A stretch of DNA of 13,960 bases from JBASTI01 sp964374025 (GCA_964374025.1 CAYJWU010000024.1:1-13960), one strand, 5' to 3'; counted from the first letter of the stretch, positions 8,140-13,485 are shown. Numbers and translations: made by a program. Notes: generated from the letters alone by a model not told the origin.

Positions 8140-8145
8140 ATTATG
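8125..8145. repeat. 7-bp tandem repeat (aattatg)3 spanning stop and start codons
   Basis: Three perfect copies of aattatg. They contain the TGA stop of the DUF3048 gene (8137-8139), and the third copy supplies the ATG of holA (8143-8145). Each copy carries an ATG in a different frame. There is no Shine-Dalgarno. Confidence 0.9.
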
Positions 8146-9126
8146 ATTATATTTCTTTACGGGCCCGACACATATAGGTCCAGTAAAAAACTGAAGGAGA
8201 TTATCGCGCATTATAAAGAAATCCGCAAAAGCGGAATAAATTTAATTGTACTTAATGCCGACGAAAACGATTTCGACGCTTTCCATAATGCCGTCGGAGC
8301 AGCAACTATGTTTGATGAAAAGAGGTTGGTTGTATTGAAAGAATTTTTGAGTTCAAAAGATTTTCTAGAAAAATTTATGGCATGGGATGGCAGGGACAAC
8401 CTAAAAGAAACAGGGGATGTAATTTGTGTTTTTTATGAAGAGGTCGTAGACCTGCCTGCCGGTAGGCATGGCAGGCAGGTAAAAGTCAACTCGATGTTTG
8501 CTTGGCTTGTCGCGAACAGTAAATCGCAGGAATTTAAGACATTAAGCGGTTCGGAGCTCCGTAAATGGGCGCAAGGATTTATCAAAGAGGAGGGCATCGG
8601 TGTAACGCAGGGAGCGCTTTTTACGCTCCTTGCGGCAACCAAAGGAGATTTGTGGGCTTTTGAAAACGAGATAAAAAAGATTAAGTTCTATGCTTGTTCG
8701 GGTGAAATTACCGCGGATGATTTGAATGTTTTCCTGCGGCCCGCCGAGTTCTCGCAGATATTTTCGCTCGTGGACGCGTTTGTTGAAAGCGATAAATCGA
8801 GAGCCCTTAAGTTGTTGAGGGCTCATATTGCAAGCGGCGATAACGAAAATTATCTGTTTTCTATGGTATGCGGCCAGTTTCGCAATATAGCGTTAGTCGC
8901 GGACTTTTTAGAAAACGGAGAACGCGACGCCTTAAAGATCGCGCGGCTTTGCGGCATGCACCCATATGTCGCGAAAAAGAGCGTGGCGCAGGCGCGGCAA
9001 ATTGGCGGAGGTAAGGTTAAAAAAATCTACAGCAAGCTTGTAGATTTGGATATAGGCATAAAAACAGGCGCCGTGGCAGGGCTGCAGGCTTTGGAACGCC
9101 TTATTTTTGTTCGGGAGCAGGATTGA
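8143..9126 (+). CDS. holA: DNA polymerase III subunit delta
   Basis: 327 aa. The delta subunit of the clamp loader opens the beta sliding clamp and loads it onto primed DNA. The protein begins with the family's MIIFLYGPDTYRSSKKLKEI, followed by TMFDEKRLVVLKEFLSS, DVICVFYEE, TLSGSELRKWAQGFIKEEG, the characteristic AATKGDLWAFENEIKKI, and the C-terminal collar region FSLVDAFVESDKSRALKLL with HPYVAKKSVAQARQI. The length is near normal (320-340). The segment DLPAGRHGRQV is encoded by a perfect palindrome and seems inserted where relatives have a short turn. It starts 3 bp after the upstream stop, inside an aattatg tandem repeat, with no Shine-Dalgarno. Its last 26 bp overlap the 3' end of rpsT on the opposite strand. 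Identity is confident. Confidence 0.93.
   Translation: MIIFLYGPDTYRSSKKLKEIIAHYKEIRKSGINLIVLNADENDFDAFHNAVGAATMFDEKRLVVLKEFLSSKDFLEKFMAWDGRDNLKETGDVICVFYEEVVDLPAGRHGRQVKVNSMFAWLVANSKSQEFKTLSGSELRKWAQGFIKEEGIGVTQGALFTLLAATKGDLWAFENEIKKIKFYACSGEITADDLNVFLRPAEFSQIFSLVDAFVESDKSRALKLLRAHIASGDNENYLFSMVCGQFRNIALVADFLENGERDALKIARLCGMHPYVAKKSVAQARQIGGGKVKKIYSKLVDLDIGIKTGAVAGLQALERLIFVREQD
8450..8480. repeat. Perfect palindrome read in frame inside holA
   Basis: acctgcctgcc (8450-8460) pairs with ggcaggcaggt (8470-8480): 11-bp perfect arms around a 9-nt loop. It encodes DLPAGRHGRQV. I recall similar LPAGRQGRQ-type segments in other CPR proteins, but this was not searched. Confidence 0.85.
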
Positions 9127-9373
9127 GGCGCCGCGCTGCGAGGGACTTTCTGCGCGCGGCAGTATTTTTTTTGAGAACACCCACTTTTACCGCCTTATCA
9201 AGAGCTTTATACAAAGAAGGCAGAAGTCGCTTGAGTTCTTCTAGTTTTCCTTCCCCAGCGAAAGACAACCCCTTTTTCGTCAGGGTTTTTATTTTTGTTT
9301 TGTAACGCAGATTGCCCAATCTCCGCTTTTTATTTTGACGCAGAGCCTTTTTTGCTGAACTTGTTATTGGCAT
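9101..9373 (-). CDS. rpsT: 30S ribosomal protein S20
   Basis: 90 aa, very basic. It begins MPITSSAKKALRQNKKRRLGNLRYKTKIKTL, the helical rRNA-binding N-terminus of bacterial S20, and ends KVGVLKKNTAARRKSLAARRLN, matching the family's C-terminal KGvihkntAaRkkSrL. S20 binds 16S rRNA in the body of the 30S subunit. The length is normal. The ATG (9371-9373) is preceded by gtggagg, but with an unusually long spacing of 13 nt, and that GGAGG is part of a long inverted repeat in the leader, suggesting possible structural control of translation. The final 26 bp overlap the end of holA on the other strand (tail to tail). No clear promoter was identified between here and the plus-strand gene at 9644. 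Confidence 0.94.
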   Translation of the reverse strand: MPITSSAKKALRQNKKRRLGNLRYKTKIKTLTKKGLSFAGEGKLEELKRLLPSLYKALDKAVKVGVLKKNTAARRKSLAARRLNPAPEQK

Positions 9374-9547
9374 ACCCTGTAATGAGCCTCCACAGAGGAA
9401 GGCTTTTTCTTGTTATTTTAATTCTGATTTATATTTTCTATCCTCCTTATGGGGTCATTCGTATAGCCAATGTAATGATCTCCGTCTCTTAGACTTTCTA
9501 ATACATACGCGTAGAAGAACACTAGTGGAGGCTCATTACGGGGCATG
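9371..9547. repeat. Long-range inverted repeat upstream of rpsT
   Basis: gtggaggctcattac at 9525-9539 is the exact reverse complement of 9379-9393 (15/15). Extending outward through an ATG on each side (9371-9393 versus 9525-9547) gives 21/23 identity. The 131 bp between the arms (9394-9524) hold no convincing gene on either strand. On the rpsT strand the downstream arm contains the only GGAGG near the rpsT start, so the arms could pair and hide it. Alternatively, the segment between may be invertible. Confidence 0.75.
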
Positions 9548-9585
9548 ATGGGAATATAACACCTTTATTTTTTTTCCGCAATAGT

Positions 9586-9618
9586 TTGACATGTATTGGG
9601 CTTATGGTAGCTTATAAA
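9586..9618 (+). promoter_or_regulatory. Possible promoter for the gene at 9644
   Basis: A perfect -35 TTGACA lies at 9586-9591. The -10 is uncertain: tagctt (9608-9613, spacer 16) has the better spacing, while tataaa (9613-9618, spacer 21) has the better sequence. The gene is divergent from rpsT, so a promoter is needed here. Confidence 0.4.
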
Positions 9619-9630
9619 TATGGATAAATA

Positions 9631-9638
9631 AAGGAGGT
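9631..9638 (+). promoter_or_regulatory. Strong Shine-Dalgarno deciding a TTG start
   Basis: aaggaggt, a full match to the anti-Shine-Dalgarno core, ends 5 nt before the TTG at 9644. It is the only ideal ribosome-binding site in front of a gene in this window and it fixes the non-ATG start. Confidence 0.85.
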
Positions 9639-9643
9639 GTACC

Positions 9644-10345
9644 TTGAAAAATAAAAAAGTTGCTAAGGCCATTAGGATTATTTTAGCGGTAGTAGGGATC
9701 GTGGCAGCATTGTCTTTAGGAATAATGACAGGAAGAAGCTGTGCGAATACTACTGATGTTCCGGCGCCCGCTGTTTCTGGGTCAGAAGTCGCCGATGAAA
9801 TAATCAGGAAAGAAGACGAAAAGAAAGCGGCCGCAGTCGAGCTAAGTTTGGCCACAGCTCCTACCCATGAAAACGTTGTTGTCCCGCCAAGTCCCGAGGC
9901 GACGAAACCGCCAGAGCCGAAACTGTCAGATGAGACGCTTTATATTGAGCCACAAATCAACATTGAGCAGGCGAATTTTTCGCGCGAAGTGACCTTGGCC
10001 GATTCGTATGGAAAGCAATGGCGCGTATGGATGAAAAGCACGATTATTTTTCATAAGTACGTCTATCAAAACAGCGACGTAGCACAAGATATTGAGCTCC
10101 TAGTTATTTTGCGTCCAGCCGAGAAAGAGGATGTTAACAATTATATACTGCTTGATTTTAGTATGCGCGCTCCCAAAGACAGAGAGGATCGCTGGAGCGC
10201 AAAGGTAAAACGTTTCGATTCAAGGACACAGGGGGCATCTGGATTTTCCATCGCGTACGATATATTTCGCGAGGATTGGCAAAAAGCCGAGATCCTTCGC
10301 CTTGCCGGGCAGGTCTTGAATGCCGTCTTTACCCCTCCCCCTTAA
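9644..10345 (+). CDS. Unrecognised membrane-anchored secreted protein
   Basis: 233 aa, TTG start fixed by a strong Shine-Dalgarno. The basic N-terminus MKNKKVAKAIR precedes a hydrophobic segment (about residues 11-29). GRSC follows, but the residues before the cysteine do not fit a lipobox, so an uncleaved anchor is more likely than a lipoprotein. Residues about 35-100 are rich in Pro, Ala and Glu (VVPPSPEATKPPEPK), a disordered stalk. The C-terminal part (about 105-230) is a folded-looking domain with alternating beta-like stretches (YGKQWRVWMKSTIIFHKYVY, IELLVILRPA, NYILLDFSMRAP) ending in an amphipathic helix before FTPPP. I do not recognise the domain. The 3' end overlaps uvrB by 17 bp, tail to tail. 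The gene is monocistronic by position. Function unknown; surface display is inferred from topology. Confidence 0.85.
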   Translation: MKNKKVAKAIRIILAVVGIVAALSLGIMTGRSCANTTDVPAPAVSGSEVADEIIRKEDEKKAAAVELSLATAPTHENVVVPPSPEATKPPEPKLSDETLYIEPQINIEQANFSREVTLADSYGKQWRVWMKSTIIFHKYVYQNSDVAQDIELLVILRPAEKEDVNNYILLDFSMRAPKDREDRWSAKVKRFDSRTQGASGFSIAYDIFREDWQKAEILRLAGQVLNAVFTPPP

Positions 10346-12380
10346 GGGACTTTATTTTGTCTCGCAAGCAGGCAGCTCGTTCGAAATCTAATTCGCGGGC
10401 TGCTTTTTTCATTTCTTTTTTTAGCTCGCGGGTCGCGAGCTCGCTGAAATACGCGGAACCAAAACGCTGAACATCGCTGAAGCCGTTAGTTTCTGCGTAA
10501 TTCCGCGTATTGTTCAGCGTATTTCCGCGTTGGTCGCCATTCTCGGCGGCCAATGGTTTCTCAATGCTTTTTGGAATTATGCCGTGTTTTTTATTATATT
10601 CTTCCTGTATTTTCCTTCTCCGGTTCGTCTCTCTTATGGCTCGTTTCATGGAGCGGGTAATTGTATCCGCGTACATAATGATATGCCCCTCAATATGCCG
10701 GGCCGCGCGGCCCATTGTCTGGATGAGGGTGACGTCGTTGCGCAGAAACCCTTCTTTGTCTGCGTCCAAAATCGCGACAAGAGAAACCTCGGGGAGATCA
10801 AGGCCTTCCCGCAGGAGATTGATGCCGACTATAACATCATGTTTTCCGGATCGTAGATCGCGGAGAATTTTTGGCCGCTCAAGCGTGTGTATCTCCGAAT
10901 GCAGATAGTACGCCTTGATGTTTTTCTCCACAAGATATTCCGCAATGTCTTCCGCGAGGCGTTTTGTAATCGTTGTCACAAGCACGCGCTGGTTTTTTTT
11001 AGTTCTTTTTTCAATTTCCTTAATGAGGTCTTCCATTTGGTTTTTTGTTTTCCGTACTTCAACCAAGGGATCAAGAAGTCCGGTCGGCCGAATCAGCTGC
11101 TGGACTATGTGGGGGGTTTCACCCCCCACATCTCGCGATGCCCTTCCTATCTCGTATTCCGCCGGAGTAGCCGAGACATAAATCGTTTGCCCGATTCGTT
11201 TATTGAATTCATCAAACCTCAATGGCCTATTGTCTATAGCAGAGGGCAGACGAAAGCCGTATTCTATAAGCGTCTGTTTGCGCGACCGATCGCCAAAATA
11301 CATGCCGCGAAGTTGGGGGACGCTCATGTGAGATTCATCTATAAAAGTTAAAAACTTCAATTCATCGGGGTCAGACCCCGATGAATTGAAAGCGTAGAAA
11401 TCCAAAAGCGTGTACGGCGCTTCGCCCGGCTTTCGAAAATCAAGATGGCGCGAGTAGTTTTCTATGCCGTGGCAGAATCCGGTCTCCTCTATCATCTCAA
11501 GATCAAACATTGTTTTCTGCTCAAGGCGTTGCGCCTCAAGGAGCTTGCCTTGTTTTTTAAGGAGAGCGAGATGGTCGTGGAGTTCGTTTCGTATGTTTGA
11601 CACCGCGATTTTTTGTTTGTCGTCGGGAGTGGCCCAGAAGTGGGCGGGGAAGATGCGGGCAGCTTTTAGCTTGTAGCTTTTAGCTTTTAGGGCTGGCGGG
11701 CGGGATTCTGATAGAGTTTTTATGCGGTTTTTTGCTAATTCTACAGTTACTTTTTTTTCTCCGGTAGCGGGATATATTTCTATTCTATCGCCGCGAGCTC
11801 GGAACTGGCCGGGTTTGGGGTCAATTTCGTTGCGAGTGTAGCCTAGAGTCGCCAAATGGGACAATAATTCCTTCCGAGATATGGCTTGTTTAAGCGAAAC
11901 TTTGAGACTCAGGTTGCTGTAATCCTCTGGGGAGCCGATGTTATAGATGCATGAAACTGAAGCTACTATAATTACATCGGGCCTGGTAAGTAAATCCTGC
12001 GTTGCCGCGTGGCGCATCTGGTCTATTTTTTCGTTTATGCGCGCGTCCTTTTCGATATATGTGTTTGACTGGGGAATATACGCTTCCGGCTGATAGTAAT
12101 CGTAGTAGCTCACAAAATAGTGAACGGCGTTATTTGGAAAGAATTCTTTAAACTCGCGATACAGCTGCCAGGCCAAAGTTTTGTTATGGGAAATTACAAG
12201 AACTGGCCGCTGTACCTTTTCAATAACCCCAGCCATAGTGTATGTCTTTCCTGAACCGGTCACGCCCAAAAGCACCTGATCCTTTGCGTAAGATAAAATT
12301 CCCTGCGACAACTTTTCTATCGCCTGCGGCTGATCGCCGGTGGGTTTAAAATTCGATTTCAGCTTAAATGGGGTTGACAT
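10329..12380 (-). CDS. uvrB: Excinuclease ABC subunit B
   Basis: 683 aa. The damage-verifying helicase-like subunit of nucleotide excision repair, working with UvrA and UvrC (neither is in this window). Walker A GVTGSGKT is at residues 39-46, the DNA-wedging beta-hairpin at about 91-115 (YYDYYQPEAYIPQ), the DESH box at 348-351 followed by QLRGMYFGDRSRK, then SATP (403-406), IRPTGLLDP, NLLREGLDLPEV and QTMGRAARH in the helicase C part, and a C-terminal UVR motif (about 648-682). All key motifs are intact. Compared with the family there are apparent insertions of about 10 residues before DESH and about 8 after SATP, each encoded by a perfect palindrome, plus a heptamer-encoded stretch (ALKAKSYKLKA, 230-240) and a repetitive linker before UVR. 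An extended -10 promoter lies just upstream. Its 3' end overlaps the convergent gene by 17 bp. Confidence 0.97.
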   Translation of the reverse strand: MSTPFKLKSNFKPTGDQPQAIEKLSQGILSYAKDQVLLGVTGSGKTYTMAGVIEKVQRPVLVISHNKTLAWQLYREFKEFFPNNAVHYFVSYYDYYQPEAYIPQSNTYIEKDARINEKIDQMRHAATQDLLTRPDVIIVASVSCIYNIGSPEDYSNLSLKVSLKQAISRKELLSHLATLGYTRNEIDPKPGQFRARGDRIEIYPATGEKKVTVELAKNRIKTLSESRPPALKAKSYKLKAARIFPAHFWATPDDKQKIAVSNIRNELHDHLALLKKQGKLLEAQRLEQKTMFDLEMIEETGFCHGIENYSRHLDFRKPGEAPYTLLDFYAFNSSGSDPDELKFLTFIDESHMSVPQLRGMYFGDRSRKQTLIEYGFRLPSAIDNRPLRFDEFNKRIGQTIYVSATPAEYEIGRASRDVGGETPHIVQQLIRPTGLLDPLVEVRKTKNQMEDLIKEIEKRTKKNQRVLVTTITKRLAEDIAEYLVEKNIKAYYLHSEIHTLERPKILRDLRSGKHDVIVGINLLREGLDLPEVSLVAILDADKEGFLRNDVTLIQTMGRAARHIEGHIIMYADTITRSMKRAIRETNRRRKIQEEYNKKHGIIPKSIEKPLAAENGDQRGNTLNNTRNYAETNGFSDVQRFGSAYFSELATRELKKEMKKAARELDFERAACLRDKIKSLKGEG
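10448..10530. repeat. Inverted and direct repeats in the uvrB C-terminal linker
   Basis: aatacgcggaa (10448-10458) is the exact reverse complement of 10501-10511, and acgctgaaca (10464-10473) of 10511-10520. On the uvrB strand, acgcNgaa occurs four times within 10492-10530 at steps of 10, 12 and 10 bp. The segment encodes the Asn/Thr-rich linker GNTLNNTRNYAETN between the helicase core and the UVR motif. Confidence 0.7.
11107..11131. repeat. Perfect palindrome read in frame inside uvrB (first)
   Basis: atgtggggggt (11107-11117) and accccccacat (11121-11131): 11-bp arms, 3-nt loop. On the uvrB strand it encodes DVGGETPHI, within a stretch about 8 residues longer than usual between SATP and IRPTG. 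Confidence 0.85.
11356..11390. repeat. Perfect 35-bp palindrome read in frame inside uvrB (second)
   Basis: ttcaattcatcggggtc (11356-11372) is the exact reverse complement of 11374-11390, with a single central base. The centre is ggggtcagacccc. On the uvrB strand it encodes FNSSGSDPDELK, which makes the distance from TLLD to DESH about 10 residues longer than in the usual family. Confidence 0.9.
11661..11688. repeat. 7-bp tandem repeat inside uvrB
   Basis: Four heptamers on the + strand (agctttt, agcttgt, agctttt, agctttt). On the uvrB strand they encode LKAKSYKLKA, at a variable position ahead of the RIFPAHF block. Confidence 0.8.
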
Positions 12381-12387
12381 AATTGAT

Positions 12388-12428
12388 GTTGGGTGATATT
12401 ATAGCACAAAGCTTTGAGGCGGGAAAGG
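12388..12428 (-). promoter_or_regulatory. uvrB promoter with extended -10
   Basis: On the minus strand, TGC plus TATAAT (hexamer 12398-12403, TG at 12405-12406) forms a consensus extended -10. The -35 at 17 bp (tttccc) is weak, as is usual with extended -10 sites. Transcription should begin about 10 nt upstream of the uvrB ATG, leaving a very short leader without a Shine-Dalgarno. No LexA/SOS box was recognised. Confidence 0.7.
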
Positions 12429-12438
12429 AGGAGGAAAA

Positions 12439-12489
12439 TGGGGTCAGAAATTTGAGGTGTCAAAAATTGGAGGTGTCAAAAATTGGAGG
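12439..12489. repeat. 16-bp tandem repeat next to a ggggtcag half-site
   Basis: aggtgtcaaaaattgg occurs twice in tandem (12455-12470, 12471-12486) with a partial third copy, directly after tggggtcagaaatttg (12439-12454). The ggggtcag core is the same as in the uvrB palindrome at 11356-11390. Short ggggtca/ggtgtca motifs of this style resemble REP sequences left by RAYT transposases, but this is recall only. Confidence 0.75.
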
Positions 12490-12512
12490 TTGTGCATATT
12501 GTATGCTATAGT
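12483..12512 (+). promoter_or_regulatory. Promoter for the small membrane protein genes
   Basis: Extended -10 TGC plus TATAGT (12504-12512) with ttggag (12483-12488) as a partial -35 at 18 bp. The expected start point is only a few bases before the ATG at 12522, so the transcript may be nearly leaderless. It is divergent from the uvrB promoter. Confidence 0.5.
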
Positions 12513-12521
12513 ATAAATGGT

Positions 12522-12704
12522 ATGAGTTCTGAACAGATAAAAACAGTATCCGGCATATTCGCGAATTTAGGGCATATCTTTTTTGCTTCGATTGTCATTC
12601 CCTTCGTTGTCTCACCCGCTGATGGAAACATGATACTTATATTTTTTGGCGTGGCAACCGCACTTTTAATGTGGAGTATCAGCATAATAATACTAACAAA
12701 ATAA
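12522..12704 (+). CDS. Small two-helix membrane protein, 60 aa
   Basis: Starts at MSSEQIKTVSGIF; the TTG at 12483 is less likely because it lies in the repeat and promoter region. Two hydrophobic segments, about residues 9-26 (GIFANLGHIFFASIVIPF) and about 36-57 (LIFFGVATALLMWSISIIIL), are joined by the short loop VSPADGN; almost nothing else is present. Small two-helix proteins with a similar opening (EQxKxxSGxFxNL) are, from memory, common next to unrelated genes in bacteria and CPR, but no function is known to me. The next tiny ORF starts 10 nt after this stop, so the two are probably co-transcribed. The hydrophobic architecture and promoter support a real gene; identity remains open. Confidence 0.7.
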   Translation: MSSEQIKTVSGIFANLGHIFFASIVIPFVVSPADGNMILIFFGVATALLMWSISIIILTK

Positions 12705-12714
12705 TCTATACTTT

Positions 12715-12807
12715 ATGGCTATTTTTTATCTAATCGGCGCAATCTTGACTCTTGCGGGAGCGATCATTGCCTATTCTGTTTTGCGACACAAGTCTTCACA
12801 TAGATAG
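12715..12807 (+). CDS. Tiny single-helix membrane protein, 30 aa
   Basis: ATG 12715, TAG 12805-12807. The product begins MAIFYLIGAILTLAG, continues as one hydrophobic helix of about 20 residues (3-22), and ends in a basic tail (LRHKSSHR), which predicts an inside C-terminus. It starts 10 nt after the previous small membrane protein and probably shares its transcript. There is no Shine-Dalgarno. It is too short for composition statistics; the clean TM-plus-basic-tail design and the position support it, but a chance ORF is possible. Confidence 0.5.
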   Translation: MAIFYLIGAILTLAGAIIAYSVLRHKSSHR

Positions 12808-12898
12808 GGGAGGCAATCAGCTCCTAGGGAGAATAGAATGGCGCACACGGTCTATTTCCTCACTTATGCGGGAGTCCTTATTTATAATACGTAGATTT

Positions 12899-12922
12899 TA
12901 GTTTGAATCTTAGTTTGAATCT
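12899..12922. repeat. 12-bp tandem repeat before a promoter
   Basis: tagtttgaatct occurs twice in direct tandem (12899-12910, 12911-12922), ending at the -35 box of the downstream promoter. It could be a regulator site or another slippage-derived repeat. The rest of 12808-12898 shows no gene. Confidence 0.8.
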
Positions 12923-12950
12923 TGACATGGTTGTTTGAGTTTGGCATTAT
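12922..12950 (+). promoter_or_regulatory. Promoter for the metallopeptidase-like gene
   Basis: Perfect -35 TTGACA (12922-12927), 17-bp spacer, -10 cattat (12945-12950) preceded by TGG, an extended -10. The predicted start near 12957 gives a leader of about 37 nt to the ATG at 12994. Confidence 0.7.
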
Positions 12951-12993
12951 ATCACAAGGCACATCAAATATCAAAGGTAAATGGAGACAGGGC

Positions 12994-13467
12994 ATGGTAC
13001 AGCTAACAGATACCGAGAAAGAAATTCTTGCCCAGTGGGTCCCTGGGGTTGATCTTTCAAAAATAAAGATACGGGCAGGACCGCGGATAGATATGATTTG
13101 CCGTCTTTTTGGCGCTCAAGCGATAACCATTGGCTCTACGATTTTTATATCAAAGAAGTCGTGGGCAATGAGCTATCCTGCCGGCTGCCCAGTGCGCCTC
13201 GCGCTGCTGGTTCACGAAGTTTTTCATATAAAGCAGGAATCTGAAAAGTGGTTGCCTTGCTATATGTTCCAGTATCTTGTTATTGAAGCGTGCCTTGTTT
13301 TTAGGGCAATTATAACAAAACATTGGCTTACTCCCGCAAAACTTGCGCACTTCCTGGGCAAGCACCACCCTTATGAAAGGCCGGCGTATAAACTGCAGGC
13401 AGAGTTTCTCGAAAAATACTGGACTATAGAGGAGGCGGAGAAGTGGAAAGGCGTTATGCCAAAATAA
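12994..13467 (+). CDS. Small HExxH metallopeptidase-like protein (DUF4157-like)
   Basis: 157 aa from ATG 12994. That start is chosen because ggag precedes it by 7 nt, and because the in-frame TTG at 12922 is the -35 box of the promoter. The zinc-site motif HEVFH (H74, E75, H78) sits in LALLVHEVFHIKQESEKW, with E128 in HHPYERPAY as a plausible third ligand. The preceding TIGSTIFISKKSW and the downstream ERPAY arrangement resemble DUF4157-type proteins (IxIRxxxxxxxLLxHExxHVxQ then ExxAY). There is no signal peptide or clear membrane helix, although residues 91-108 are hydrophobic. Substrate and role are unknown. It has its own promoter and ends 17 bp before the convergent glycoside hydrolase, with a terminator between. 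Family assignment is moderate; the motif itself is directly visible. Confidence 0.82.
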   Translation: MVQLTDTEKEILAQWVPGVDLSKIKIRAGPRIDMICRLFGAQAITIGSTIFISKKSWAMSYPAGCPVRLALLVHEVFHIKQESEKWLPCYMFQYLVIEACLVFRAIITKHWLTPAKLAHFLGKHHPYERPAYKLQAEFLEKYWTIEEAEKWKGVMPK

Positions 13468-13485
13468 AACCCCGCAATCGGGGTT
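13468..13485. terminator. Bidirectional intrinsic terminator
   Basis: aaccccg (13468-13474), loop caat, cggggtt (13479-13485). On the minus strand the stem is followed by ttttatttt, a good U-tract for the glycoside hydrolase transcript. On the plus strand the tail is the weaker ttatttaattt. It lies between two converging genes and overlaps the last bases of the minus gene's stop codon. Confidence 0.8.

Noticed and set aside
9295..9492. 65-codon plus-strand ORF with hydrophobic stretch, antisense to the rpsT start and across its leader
   Set aside because: It starts at TTG inside rpsT on the opposite strand with no ribosome-binding site, and most of it is the rpsT leader and inverted-repeat arm; the AT-rich leader explains the hydrophobic residues.
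10423..10441. Palindrome agctcgcg-ggt-cgcgagct at the uvrB 3' end
   Set aside because: It encodes residues that fit the normal start of the UVR helix, with no evidence of inserted length; codon choice can explain it.
12483..12521. N-terminal extension of the 60-aa membrane protein from TTG 12483
   Set aside because: It lies in the tandem repeat and the -35/-10 region; the ATG at 12522 begins the coherent two-helix protein.
12883..12888. TATAAT as a second promoter for the metallopeptidase-like gene
   Set aside because: No -35 element at suitable spacing and no TG extension; the TTGACA/extended -10 at 12922-12950 is far better.
12922..12993. N-terminal extension of the metallopeptidase-like protein from TTG 12922
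   Set aside because: That TTG is the first base triplet of a perfect TTGACA -35 box; ATG 12994 has a better ribosome-binding site.
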